Shown in pieces: positions 1 through 7,927 of a stretch of DNA of 64,000 bases. Position 1 is the stretch's first letter; every line of letters starts with the position of its first letter. The notes under the pieces are model-generated. The model did no database searches. It was not told the origin of the DNA and saw nothing but the letters and a program-made list of their open reading frames with translations. Position numbers and translations under genes: made by a program. Where the stretch lies: the NCBI RefSeq assembly GCF_022811605.1, contig NZ_CP094533.1, positions 2,046,001-2,110,000 of the forward strand, written 5' to 3'. Origin of the DNA: Agromyces soli (GTDB lineage Bacteria > Actinomycetota > Actinomycetes > Actinomycetales > Microbacteriaceae).

Positions 1-370
1 GCACCTCGTGGAGGAGGGCGGCCCACTCGGCGGGGCTCGGGCTCGTGCCGCGTTCGTTGAAGATCATGGTGTCGCCGAGCGTCTCGTCGACGATCGCGGC
101 GCTGCGCCGGGTCTCCGCAGCCACGGGCACGAGCCGGTGCGGCACCCCGCTCGCGCGCAGTTCGCTCGCGAACTCCTCGCCGACCGGGCCGCCCGCGGTC
201 GTGACGGCGAGGACCTCCGCACCCTGCGCGTGGGCCACCCGGGCGACGTTCACTCCCTTGCCGCCGGCGCGGGCCAGTGCGGCGTCGACGCGGTGCGAGC
301 CGCCGGGCACGACGCGTTCGGCGCGCCAGGTCAGGTCGAGCGCGGGGTTCGGCGTGACGGTGACGATCAT
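1..370 (-). CDS. PfkB-family hexose kinase, 3' end outside window
   Basis: The N-terminal 123 residues of a ribokinase/PfkB-fold sugar kinase are present; the rest lies beyond base 1. The protein opens with MIVTVTPNPALDLTW, the usual start of the 1-phosphofructokinase/tagatose-6-phosphate kinase branch, followed by the sugar-binding segment GGKGVNVARV. Such enzymes phosphorylate a hexose or hexose phosphate with ATP in the cytoplasm. Its ATG overlaps the stop of the ROK kinase gene (ATGA), so it is the third gene of an amino-sugar operon. The exact substrate cannot be read from the fragment; a phosphorylated hexose made by the neighbouring enzymes is the likeliest. Confidence 0.85.
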   Translation of the reverse strand, partial: MIVTVTPNPALDLTWRAERVVPGGSHRVDAALARAGGKGVNVARVAHAQGAEVLAVTTAGGPVGEEFASELRASGVPHRLVPVAAETRRSAAIVDETLGDTMIFNERGTSPSPAEWAALLHEV

Positions 371-1371
371 CCGGCGGCCTCGGCATCCGCGGCATCCACG
401 TCGCCCGCCGAGGCGTCGCCATCGAGCTCGCGGGCGATGAGCGCGGCGCCGAGGAGTCCGGCGTCCTCGCCGAGCTCCGCCGGGACGAGCTCGGGCCGGC
501 GGTGGAAGCTCAGCCGGGCGTCGAGCCGCTCGCGGAGCGGGCCGAACAGGCCGTCGCCGGCGCGGGACAGTCCGCCGCCGATCACGACGGCGCGCGGCGC
601 GAGCACCGCGGTGAGCTGGGCGATCGAGAAGGCGAGCGCGTCGAGCGCCTCCGACCAGACCGCGGATGCCTCGGCGTCGCCGCCGGCCGCCAGCGCGAGC
701 ACCTCGCGGGCCCCGTCGGCGGGGCGTCCGGAGCGCTCGACGTAGTGCCTCGCGATGGCGCCGGCGGAGGCGATCGCCTCGAGGCAGCCCATCGCCCCGC
801 ACGCGCAGCGCGGGCCGTCGGCGACGGGGGAGTGCCCGATCTCGCCCGCGTAGCCGCCGGCGGTGTGCGGACGGCCGTCGAGGATGAGCGATCCGGCGAT
901 GCCGGTGCCGATGACGAGCACGACGACGTCGTCGAAGGCGCGGGCGGCGCCGAGCCGGTGCTCGGCCCAGCTCGCGGCGCGGACGTCGTGGTCGAAGGCG
1001 ACGGGCAGACCGATCTCGCGCGCCGCGAGGTCCCGGATCGGGGCATCGGTCCAGCCGAGGTTGCTGGCGAAGACGCCGACGCCGCGTTCGGCGTCGACGA
1101 TGCCAGGCACGACGACGCCCGCGGCGACCGGTTCGACCCCGGGGAAGCGTGCGCGCAGCTCCCGGGAGAGCTCTCCGAGCCGGCGCGTCACGGAGGCGGC
1201 GGTGCGCCCTGGCTCGAGCGGGGTCGACGTCCGGCTGAGGCCGAGCACGCGCCCGGCGTCGTCGAAGAGCGCCGCCTTGATGTCGGTCCCGCCGACGTCG
1301 AAGGCGAGCACCGCCGGACCGGTGCCCACTGGGGCCGGCCCGACGGCGGGAAGGTCGGAGGATCGGTTCAC
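367..1371 (-). CDS. ROK-family sugar kinase (probable N-acetylglucosamine/glucose kinase)
   Basis: The protein has 334 residues and no N-terminal helix-turn-helix, so it is a ROK kinase and not a ROK repressor. The ATP phosphate loop is at about residues 25–30 (DVGGTD). The ROK zinc motif follows GEIGHSP as C-x-C-G-x-x-G-C-L-E. The family phosphorylates glucose, GlcNAc or ManNAc. Its GTG start overlaps the TGA of the upstream SIS gene by four bases, and its own stop overlaps the PfkB start, so the three genes are translationally coupled. Together with the SIS protein, the divergent ABC importer and GH20, GlcNAc is the most plausible substrate, but the sequence does not fix specificity. Confidence 0.88.
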   Translation of the reverse strand: MNRSSDLPAVGPAPVGTGPAVLAFDVGGTDIKAALFDDAGRVLGLSRTSTPLEPGRTAASVTRRLGELSRELRARFPGVEPVAAGVVVPGIVDAERGVGVFASNLGWTDAPIRDLAAREIGLPVAFDHDVRAASWAEHRLGAARAFDDVVVLVIGTGIAGSLILDGRPHTAGGYAGEIGHSPVADGPRCACGAMGCLEAIASAGAIARHYVERSGRPADGAREVLALAAGGDAEASAVWSEALDALAFSIAQLTAVLAPRAVVIGGGLSRAGDGLFGPLRERLDARLSFHRRPELVPAELGEDAGLLGAALIARELDGDASAGDVDAADAEAAG

Positions 1372-2279
1372 GGATTCAGGATGACCGATCGCGAGAGGTT
1401 CCGGGGGCGGTCGGGGTCGAGTCCCTTGGCCCGCGCCCGGGCGAGGGCCACGCGCTGGGCGCGGACGAGGTCGGCCATCGGGTCGAGCGTGCTCGTCTCG
1501 TAGCGGGCGCCGGTCGCGGCGACGTCGGCGGCGAGCCCCTCGGGCGCCGCCCCGAACTGCCAGGTGACCCGGCCGGGCGCGGCGATCGCGATCGGGCCGT
1601 GCCGGTACTCCATCGACGGGTACGACTCGGTCCACGACTGGGAGGCCTCGCGCATCTTCAGCGCCGCCTCGTGGGCGAGGCCGACGGTCCAGCCGCGGCC
1701 GAGGTAGCTGAACTGCTCGGCGTCGACGAGGGCGGGGTCGAGGTCCGCGGAGACGGCCGCCGAGGCATCCGCGATCGCTCCGTCGAGGTTCTCGCCGAGG
1801 CTCGCCCGGAAGAGCGCGAGCGCGGTGGTGGCGAAGCGCGTCTGCACGACCGACTGCTCGTCGGCGAAGGGGAGCAGCACGGCGTCGTCGACGAGCGAGA
1901 CGAGCGGGGAGCCGGGGTCGCCGATCACGCCGATCGTGCGCACTCGGCCGCGGAGGCGCTCGACGAGCTCGAGCACCTCGGTCGTGGTGCCCGAGCGGGT
2001 GAGGGCGACCACGGCGTCGTACCCGCGGTCGACGAAGGCCTCGGATGCGGCGAACGCGTCCGTCTCGCCGTGGCCCCCATGCTCGCGGAGCGCGGCGTAG
2101 GACTGCGCCATGAACCACGAAGTGCCGCAGCCGATGACGGCGATCCGCGCCCCGGCCGAGGGCAGCAGCGCCTGCTCGGCGCGGAGCCCGGCGGCCCGCG
2201 CCCAGGTCTCCGGCTGCGAGCCGAGTTCGGCGGCCATGTGCGCTCCGCCGACGGGCTGGGGGGTGGTGGGGTCGGTCAC
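1368..2279 (-). CDS. SIS-domain aldose-ketose isomerase/deaminase (NagB-II/AgaS-like)
   Basis: The protein has 303 residues with two SIS phosphosugar-binding domains. The first contains GCGTSWFMAQS and the Ser/Thr-rich LTRSGTTTE loop; the second contains FSYLGRGW and HEAALKMREASQSWTESYPS. This is the layout of the isomerase half of glucosamine-6-phosphate synthase and of NagB-II deaminases, without the glutaminase domain. The likely role is glucosamine-6-phosphate to fructose-6-phosphate plus ammonia. The GTG at 2279 was chosen because GGAGGAG lies 8 nt upstream; an ATG at 2342 would give a non-conserved Arg-rich tail. It is the first gene of the minus-strand operon. No nagA deacetylase is present in the window. 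Confidence 0.85.
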   Translation of the reverse strand: MTDPTTPQPVGGAHMAAELGSQPETWARAAGLRAEQALLPSAGARIAVIGCGTSWFMAQSYAALREHGGHGETDAFAASEAFVDRGYDAVVALTRSGTTTEVLELVERLRGRVRTIGVIGDPGSPLVSLVDDAVLLPFADEQSVVQTRFATTALALFRASLGENLDGAIADASAAVSADLDPALVDAEQFSYLGRGWTVGLAHEAALKMREASQSWTESYPSMEYRHGPIAIAAPGRVTWQFGAAPEGLAADVAATGARYETSTLDPMADLVRAQRVALARARAKGLDPDRPRNLSRSVILNP

Positions 2280-2354
2280 CGTGTCGCTCCTCCGTGCTCG
2301 GTCGTCGGGCGTGCTCGTTCGGCTCGGCTGACGACGCATCAATGCTCGCGAATG

Positions 2355-2384
2355 ATCGTTTCATGCCCTGCGCAATCATGTCAA
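2355..2384 (-). promoter_or_regulatory. promoter of the SIS–ROK–PfkB operon
   Basis: On the minus strand a perfect TTGACA (2379–2384) is separated by 18 bp from AACGAT (2355–2360). A short LacI-like palindrome (ATGA-N5-TCAT) overlaps the -10 region and could be an operator, though it is too short to trust alone. The 354-bp gap between the divergent starts (2280–2633) otherwise holds only the plus-strand promoter, its operator and a leader of about 195 nt in which I see no further structure. Confidence 0.55.
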
Positions 2385-2401
2385 TGCAAGCAGCACTGGT
2401 G

Positions 2402-2430
2402 TTGTGGCCGATAGAGACGGTATGTATAGT
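2402..2430 (+). promoter_or_regulatory. promoter of the sugar ABC importer
   Basis: TTGTGG (2402–2407) and TATAGT (2425–2430) are spaced by exactly 17 bp and give the only AT-rich core promoter in this GC-rich intergenic region. Transcription would begin near 2437, inside the adjacent inverted repeat, leaving a leader of about 195 nt before the binding-protein start. Confidence 0.65.
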
Positions 2431-2431
2431 T

Positions 2432-2447
2432 TCCGAACAAATTCGGA
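2432..2447. promoter_or_regulatory. operator-like inverted repeat at the transcription start
   Basis: TCCGAA-CAAA-TTCGGA is a perfect 6-4-6 inverted repeat that begins two bases after the -10 box and covers the predicted start point. That is the position expected for a repressor site. No regulator gene is encoded in the cluster, so the cognate protein (ROK, LacI or GntR type) must lie elsewhere. The sequence does not match the DasR consensus. Confidence 0.55.
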
Positions 2448-2633
2448 TAACGATCCGGGGACGCCTCTTGACGGGTGCCGACGGCCGCGGCCATCATTTC
2501 GAGCACCGTCTGGGCGAAACTGATCGGTTCTCCGGAGGGACATTCACCACCCGTCATCCGACGGACTGAATGCACGCACTGTCGCGTGAAGCGTTCTGCG
2601 GCTGTGCACCACCAACACAGTGAGGAAGCACAC

Positions 2634-3878
2634 ATGAAGAAGTCCCACCGGTTCGGCGCGATCGCGCTGGCCGCCGCGGCGACGCTGACGCTCGCCTCGT
2701 GCGGCTTCGGCGGCGGATCGAGCGGGGGCGACGCCTCCGGCAAGACCACGCTGAACCTGCTCGTGCCGAGCTACTCCGACAACACCCAGGGGCTCTGGGA
2801 GGACGTCATCTCGGGCTTCGAGAAGGCCAACCCCGACATCAAGGTCGAGCTCGAGGTCCAGTCCTGGGACAACCTCGAATCGGTCATCGCCACGAAGATC
2901 CAGGGTGGAGAGGCGCCCGACATCTACAACGGCGGCCCCTTCGCCGGCTTCGCGGCCGACGAGCTGCTCTACCCGGCCAAGGACGTCGTCTCGTCCGACA
3001 CGTACTCCGACTTCCAGGACGCGTTCCTCGCGAACGCCGAGGTCGACGGCACCGCCTACGCCCTGCCGCTCATCGCTTCGGCGCGTGCGCTCTTCGTGAA
3101 CAACGCCCTGCTCGAGCAGGCCGGGGTCGCGGCTGCGCCGAAGAACTGGGACGAGCTGCTCGACGCGGCGACGAAGGTCTCCAAGCTCGGCGGCGGCGTC
3201 GCCGGCTACGGCATGCCGCTCGGCTCCGAGGAGGCGCAGGCCGAGGCGGCCGTGTGGCTCTGGGGCGGTGGCGGCAGCTTCGGCGACGCCTCGACGCTCA
3301 CGATCGACGACCCGGCGAACCTGCCGGGCGCCGAGCAGATCAAGAAGATGATCGACGCGGGCGCCACGCAGGCCGACCCGGGCTCGACGAACCGGTCGCC
3401 GCTCATGGACATCTTCGTCCAGGGCAAGATCGGCATGCAGGTCGGCCTCCCGCCGACCGTCGGTCAGATCGCGGAGAACAACCCCGATCTCGACTACTCG
3501 ATCGTGCCGATCCCGACCAAGGACGGCTCGGCGTTCACGCTCGGCGTCATGGACCAGCTGATGGCGTTCAAGAACGACGACAGCAAGAAGGACGCCATCA
3601 CGAAGTTCTTCGACTACTACTACTCGGCCGACGTGTACGTGCCGTGGGTGCAGACGGAGGGCTTCCTGCCGGTCACGAAGTCGGGCGCCGAGGCGCTCTC
3701 GGGCGAGGAGGCGCTGAAGCCCTTCCTCGACGTGCTGCCGGACGCGCAGTTCTACCCGTCGACGAACCCGAAGTGGTCCGCCGCGGACGGTGCGTTCAAG
3801 TCGCTCTTCGGTCAGATCCAGACGAAGTCGGCGCAGGACGTCCTGACCGAGATCCAGGCGCAGGCCGACGCGGGCTGA
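2634..3878 (+). CDS. sugar ABC transporter substrate-binding lipoprotein
   Basis: The protein has 414 residues. A short basic start (MKKSHR) and hydrophobic stretch lead to the lipobox L20-A-S-C23, so it should be a lipoprotein on the outer face of the membrane. The mature part is a family-1 extracellular solute-binding protein (TTLNLLVPSYSDN, a hinge region, and C-terminal PSTNPKWSAADGAFKSL). It captures the sugar and delivers it to the two permeases directly downstream. Genes for hexosaminidase, SIS isomerase and ROK kinase nearby point to GlcNAc or chitobiose. GAGGAAG precedes the ATG. No ATPase gene is in the operon. Confidence 0.93.
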   Translation: MKKSHRFGAIALAAAATLTLASCGFGGGSSGGDASGKTTLNLLVPSYSDNTQGLWEDVISGFEKANPDIKVELEVQSWDNLESVIATKIQGGEAPDIYNGGPFAGFAADELLYPAKDVVSSDTYSDFQDAFLANAEVDGTAYALPLIASARALFVNNALLEQAGVAAAPKNWDELLDAATKVSKLGGGVAGYGMPLGSEEAQAEAAVWLWGGGGSFGDASTLTIDDPANLPGAEQIKKMIDAGATQADPGSTNRSPLMDIFVQGKIGMQVGLPPTVGQIAENNPDLDYSIVPIPTKDGSAFTLGVMDQLMAFKNDDSKKDAITKFFDYYYSADVYVPWVQTEGFLPVTKSGAEALSGEEALKPFLDVLPDAQFYPSTNPKWSAADGAFKSLFGQIQTKSAQDVLTEIQAQADAG

Positions 3879-3918
3879 GCCCCGACTCACCACGGAAGGG
3901 TTCGGTGACCACCGCACC

Positions 3919-4914
3919 ATGAGCTCCACAACCGATACGTCATCGAACCCCGCGGGGGCGGCCACCGGCCGCCCCCGCACCGGGGGTGCCGGCCGCACGG
4001 GCGACGCCCCGGCCGGCTCGGCCCGCGGCAAGCCCGGCGGGCGCGACCTCGCCAAGGCGCTGCCCTGGATCGCCCCGGCCCTCGCCCTCATCCTCGGCGT
4101 CGTGCTGTTCCCCGCCGGGGTGATGTTCTACAACTCCACCCGAGACATCTCGCAGTCCGGCGTGGACAAGGGATCCGTCGGCTTCGACAACTACGTCGAG
4201 GTGTTCTCGTTCCCCTACTTCTGGCCGATCTTCCTGCGCACCATCGTCTGGGTCGTCGTGGTGGTCGTGTTCACCGTGCTGATCTCGCTCGGCATCGCGC
4301 AGATCCTGAACAAGGCGTTCCCCGGCCGGCGGATCGTGCGCCTCGTCGTGATCATCCCGTGGGCGGCCTCCGTCGTCATGACGACGATGGTCGTCTACTA
4401 CGGGCTCGAGCCGTACTTCGGCGTGATCAACAAGTTCCTCGTGGACGTCGGGCTCATCGACACCCCGGAGGGCTACGGCTGGACGCGCAACCCGACGACG
4501 GCCTTCATCTGGTCGATCGTGATCGCGATCTTCGTGTCGCTGCCGTTCACGACGTACACGATCCTCGCCGGCCTCGCCACGGTGCCGGGCGACACGATCG
4601 AGGCCGCGAAGATGGACGGCGCGAGCCCCGCCCGCACCTACTTCACGGTCGTGCTGCCGCAACTGCGCGGCGCGCTGTCGGTCGCCGTGCTGATCAACAT
4701 CATCAACGTGTTCAACTCGCTGCCGATCCTGAAGGTGATGACCGGATCGATCCCCGGCTACGACGCGGACACGATCATGACGATGATCTTCAAGTACATC
4801 CAGAACCAGCACAAGGTCGACGTCGCCTCGGCGCTGTCGGTCGTCGCCTTCCTCATCGTCATCGTGATCGTCGCGGTGTACGTGAAGGTCGTCAAGCCCA
4901 CCAGGGAGGTCTGA
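3919..4914 (+). CDS. sugar ABC permease, MalF type
   Basis: The protein has 331 residues. A Gly/Pro/Arg-rich cytoplasmic tail of about 45 residues is followed by six predicted membrane helices. The ATPase-docking EAA loop reads EAAKMDGASPARTYFTVVLP. It forms half of the channel for the sugar bound by the upstream lipoprotein. The ATG at 3919 is unusually far (18 nt) from the only Shine-Dalgarno-like run (GGAAGGG, 3894–3900). A five-codon frame starting GTG at 3905 sits at ideal spacing and ends over this ATG (ATGA), so initiation may be coupled to it. Confidence 0.92.
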   Translation: MSSTTDTSSNPAGAATGRPRTGGAGRTGDAPAGSARGKPGGRDLAKALPWIAPALALILGVVLFPAGVMFYNSTRDISQSGVDKGSVGFDNYVEVFSFPYFWPIFLRTIVWVVVVVVFTVLISLGIAQILNKAFPGRRIVRLVVIIPWAASVVMTTMVVYYGLEPYFGVINKFLVDVGLIDTPEGYGWTRNPTTAFIWSIVIAIFVSLPFTTYTILAGLATVPGDTIEAAKMDGASPARTYFTVVLPQLRGALSVAVLINIINVFNSLPILKVMTGSIPGYDADTIMTMIFKYIQNQHKVDVASALSVVAFLIVIVIVAVYVKVVKPTREV

Positions 4915-4917
4915 GCG

Positions 4918-5850
4918 ATGACCGTCACCGAAACCCGAGCCATGCTCTCCGTCGACGCCGAGCGCTCGCCCGGCGGACGCGACCGCGGACCCGCGCGCAA
5001 GCGCCGCTACACCGAAGATCAGGTGCCGCTCGGCCGCGTGCTGCTGCGCATGCTCGCCGGCCTCGTCGTGCTCGCGATCTTCATCCTCCCGTACACGATC
5101 ATGTTCTTCGGCTCCGTGAAGACGAAGGCGCAGATCCGTTCGGTCGATCCCACCTACTTCCCCACGGAGTGGCACTGGGAGAACTACGTCAACATGTGGT
5201 CGACGCCCGAGACGCCGCTGCCGCAGAACCTGATCTCGACGATCGTGATCGCCGTGTTCGCGACGCTGCTCGTGCTGCTCGTGGCACTGCCCGCCGCGTA
5301 CTACACGGCGAGGTTCCGCTTCCCGGGGCGGATGGTGTTCCTCTTCCTCGTGATCGTCACGCAGATGCTGCAGCCCGCGGTGCTCACCTCCGGTCTGTTC
5401 CGTCAGTTCGCGACGCTCGGGCTGATCGACACCTGGGCGGCGATGATCTTCATCAACGCGGCGTTCAACCTGTCGTTCGCGGTGTGGATCATGCACTCCT
5501 TCTTCGCGGGCATCCCGAAGGAGATCGACGAGGCGGCGCAGATCGACGGCGCGGGCCGGCTCACGGTGCTGTTCCGGATCAACCTGCCGCTCGTCTGGCC
5601 CGGCATCGTGACCGCGATCGTGTTCACCTTCGTGGCGTGCTGGAACGAGTTCGCGGCGTCGCTCGTGATCCTCTCGACGGCCGGCAACCAGCCGCTCTCG
5701 GTCGCGCTGACGAAGTTCGTCGGTCAGTACGAGACGAGCTGGCAGTACGTGTTCGGCGTCTCGATCGTCGCGATCGTGCCGGTCGTCGTCCTGTTCATGC
5801 TCATCGAGAAGCGCCTCGTGGGCGGCCTCACCGCCGGCAGCGTGAAGTAG
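4918..5850 (+). CDS. sugar ABC permease, MalG type
   Basis: The protein has 310 residues and six predicted membrane helices. The EAA loop is EAAQIDGAGRLTVLFRINLP. It is the second channel subunit of the importer. It starts 3 nt after the previous stop with AGGGAGG embedded in the end of the upstream gene, so the two permeases should be made in equal amounts. The energising ATPase is probably the MsiK-like protein encoded at 48304–49404, because operons of this family in actinobacteria commonly share one ATPase. Confidence 0.92.
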   Translation: MTVTETRAMLSVDAERSPGGRDRGPARKRRYTEDQVPLGRVLLRMLAGLVVLAIFILPYTIMFFGSVKTKAQIRSVDPTYFPTEWHWENYVNMWSTPETPLPQNLISTIVIAVFATLLVLLVALPAAYYTARFRFPGRMVFLFLVIVTQMLQPAVLTSGLFRQFATLGLIDTWAAMIFINAAFNLSFAVWIMHSFFAGIPKEIDEAAQIDGAGRLTVLFRINLPLVWPGIVTAIVFTFVACWNEFAASLVILSTAGNQPLSVALTKFVGQYETSWQYVFGVSIVAIVPVVVLFMLIEKRLVGGLTAGSVK

Positions 5851-5898
5851 GCGCGGCGCGGCTGGGCTGGTCCCGCGCCCGCGCGGAGGCGATCCGCA

Positions 5899-5937
5899 CG
5901 GAGGGAGGATGAATCGGCGAGATTCATCCTCCCTCCG
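5899..5937. terminator. bidirectional hairpin terminator
   Basis: A perfect 17-bp stem (arms 5899–5915 and 5921–5937) with a 5-nt GGCGA loop lies between the convergent permease and hexosaminidase genes. There is no U-tract, as is common in high-GC actinobacteria. Confidence 0.85.
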
Positions 5938-5982
5938 CGTCATCCCAGGGGAGCCCGCGCCGGCCGAGCGGCGGCGCCGCGC

Positions 5983-7647
5983 TCACTCGCGCCAGGGCAC
6001 CTCGGGCATGCGGTGGTACGGCACCGACATCGCCTCCAGTCGCGCGCCGTAGCCGGCGACGGCGCCGAAGAACGCGGCCTCGTCCCGCCCGCCTGGGGCG
6101 GCCGGCGACCACGCGATCTCGGCGATCGCCAGGATACGCGGGAAGGCCATGAACTCGACCTCCTCGAGGGTGCGCATCGTCTCGGTCCAGATCGGCGCCT
6201 CGACACCGAGGATGTCGTCGTCGCGGACGTCCGGGACGATCGAGGCCGGGTCCCAGCCGTACGCCTCGGCGAGCGAGGTGTCGCCGTCGGCCCAGTCCTG
6301 GCCGAGCTGGCGGCCCTCGAAGCTCGGGGCGTCGGGGTAGACCATGTCGAGGTAGGCGGCGTCGGCGGGGGAGAAGACGATGCGGCCGCCCTGGTCGAGG
6401 AAGGAGCGCACGTCGGCCGCGGAGCCGGTCTCCGTACGCGGGGTCACGTAGTCCCAGTACTGGCCGACGGTGCCGGTCGGCAGCTCCGGCGAGGCGCCGA
6501 GCTCGTGCCAGCCGATGATCGTCTTGCCGGTGGCGGCGCCCGCCGCGGTCATCCGGCGCACCAGCTCGAGGTAGTCGGCCTCGCTCGTGGCGAGCGATTC
6601 GTCGCCGCCGAGATGGATCCACGGGCCGGGGGTCAGCTCGGCGAGCTCGCGGGTGACCTCGGCGAGGAAGCGGTCGGTGGCCTCGGCGCGCTCGGGGGCC
6701 GCGCAGAGCGAGGAGAAGCCGACCTCCAGCCCCTCGTACGGGGCCGGGGCGACGCCGTCGCAGTTCAGCTCGGGGTAGGCGCTGAGGGCCGCGTTGGTGT
6801 GCCCGGGCAGGTCGATCTCGGGCACGATCGTCACGTGCCGCTCGGCCGCGTAGGCGACGAGCCGCCGGTAGTCCTCCTTCGTGTAGAAGCCGCCGCCGTC
6901 GCCGCCCGTCGAGGTCGACGCCCCGATGCCGGTGAGCTCCGGCCAGGCGTCGATCTGCAGGCGCCAGCCCTGGTCGTCGGTCAGGTGCAGGTGCAGCACG
7001 TTGAGCTTCAGCATCGCGAGCTGGTCGAGGTAGCGCTCGACGTCCGCGACGGGCAGGAAGTGCCGCGCGACGTCGAGCATCGCGCCCCGGTAGGCGAAGC
7101 GCGGCACGTCGTCGACGCGCACCGCGGGCGCGGTCCAGCCGTCCCGGGGTCCAGGTGCCTCGCCCGAAGACAGGATCGCGGGCGGCAGCAGTTGCAGCAG
7201 GCTCCGGGTCGCCCAGAACGCGCCGATCGGGCTCGCCGCCTCGATCCGGGCGCCGTCGGCGCCGGTGGTGAGCCGGTAGCCCTCTGCGGTCGGGGCGGCG
7301 GGGACGGATGCCTCGGCCGCCCCGTCCTCGACGGCGATCAGGATGTCGGCCGGGCCGGCCGCGTCCTCGCTGCCGCTCACGACCGGGACCGGGGCGCCGG
7401 TGGCGAGCCGCAGCTGCGCGGCGAGCAGTTCGGGCGCGCTGCCCGCCTCGCCGACGACGAGCACCCGGCTCGTCTCATCGAGACGGAACGGTTCGGCGTC
7501 GAGCTGCTCGAGGGAGGCCGGGTCGGGGATGATGCGGGGCACGTCGGCTCCGTTCTGCTGCGGCGCGCAGCCGGCCAGGGCGGCCGAGCCGAGCGCGATG
7601 GTCAGGGCGGCGGCGACGAGTCGTGCGGTGCGGGCGGCGATGCTCAT
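5983..7647 (-). CDS. secreted GH20 beta-N-acetylhexosaminidase lipoprotein
   Basis: The protein has 554 residues. A lipobox (L24-A-G-C27) follows a signal sequence. A GH20b-like small domain covers about residues 40–180 and the GH20 barrel about 185–540. Catalytic-core motifs are visible: [12 protein letters not shown] (220–231), PEIDLPGHT (276–284) and HLGGDE, giving the Asp349–Glu350 pair of the substrate-assisted mechanism. It should release GlcNAc from chitobiose or glycan ends outside the cell, feeding the importer encoded convergently. The start is the ATG at 7647. Confidence 0.93.
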   Translation of the reverse strand: MSIAARTARLVAAALTIALGSAALAGCAPQQNGADVPRIIPDPASLEQLDAEPFRLDETSRVLVVGEAGSAPELLAAQLRLATGAPVPVVSGSEDAAGPADILIAVEDGAAEASVPAAPTAEGYRLTTGADGARIEAASPIGAFWATRSLLQLLPPAILSSGEAPGPRDGWTAPAVRVDDVPRFAYRGAMLDVARHFLPVADVERYLDQLAMLKLNVLHLHLTDDQGWRLQIDAWPELTGIGASTSTGGDGGGFYTKEDYRRLVAYAAERHVTIVPEIDLPGHTNAALSAYPELNCDGVAPAPYEGLEVGFSSLCAAPERAEATDRFLAEVTRELAELTPGPWIHLGGDESLATSEADYLELVRRMTAAGAATGKTIIGWHELGASPELPTGTVGQYWDYVTPRTETGSAADVRSFLDQGGRIVFSPADAAYLDMVYPDAPSFEGRQLGQDWADGDTSLAEAYGWDPASIVPDVRDDDILGVEAPIWTETMRTLEEVEFMAFPRILAIAEIAWSPAAPGGRDEAAFFGAVAGYGARLEAMSVPYHRMPEVPWRE

Positions 7648-7781
7648 GCGCGGGTCCTCGTCGTCGAGTGGGTCGGCGCACCGACCATTTGTGAGGGATC
7701 TTTACTCCCGCGCCCCATCCTGCCACGACGACGGCGTTCGCAACACCCGCGGCGAGGCGGCATCCATTGCTATGCTTGCTC

Positions 7782-7849
7782 CGTCGCGACTGGCGTTGAG
7801 ATGGTCACCATCGGGGAGCGACTGGCACGCATCGACCGCACGCCTGGGC
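7782..7849 (+). promoter_or_regulatory. ZTP (pfl) riboswitch aptamer
   Basis: The two conserved blocks of the ZTP/ZMP riboswitch are readable: CGCGACTGGCG, then a hairpin followed by CACCATCGGGGAGCG, and after a variable linker the 3' pseudoknot segment CGCCTGGGC (7841–7849). The family senses ZTP/ZMP, the alarm for 10-formyl-THF shortage, and typically switches on glyA, folD and purH. Here it directly precedes glyA–folD, which fits exactly. Confidence 0.9.
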
Positions 7850-7850
7850 C

Positions 7851-7908
7851 GGTACGGAGGCCTCGTGGCGCGAGTCGCGCGAGGCAGCACCCTCGTTTGG
7901 TCCGTACC
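7851..7908 (+). promoter_or_regulatory. riboswitch expression-platform hairpin
   Basis: GGTACGGA (7851–7858) can pair with TCCGTACC (7901–7908), enclosing an inner GCCTCG/CGAGGC stem (7860–7865 with 7880–7885). The hairpin starts two bases after the aptamer and ends eight bases before the AAGGAG ribosome site of glyA. It could act as a terminator or a translational switch; the lack of a U-tract leaves this open. Confidence 0.6.
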
Positions 7909-7927
7909 TGTCATGAAGGAGCCAGTC

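Noticed and set aside
2393..2407. DasR (GntR) operator near the importer promoter
   Set aside because: ACTGGTGTTGTGG has no matching half-site; only the separate TCCGAA/TTCGGA palindrome is symmetrical.
7913..7927. ATG at 7913 as the glyA start
   Set aside because: It overlaps the AAGGAG ribosome site that is ideally spaced for the TTG at 7928, and its extra residues do not fit homologues.
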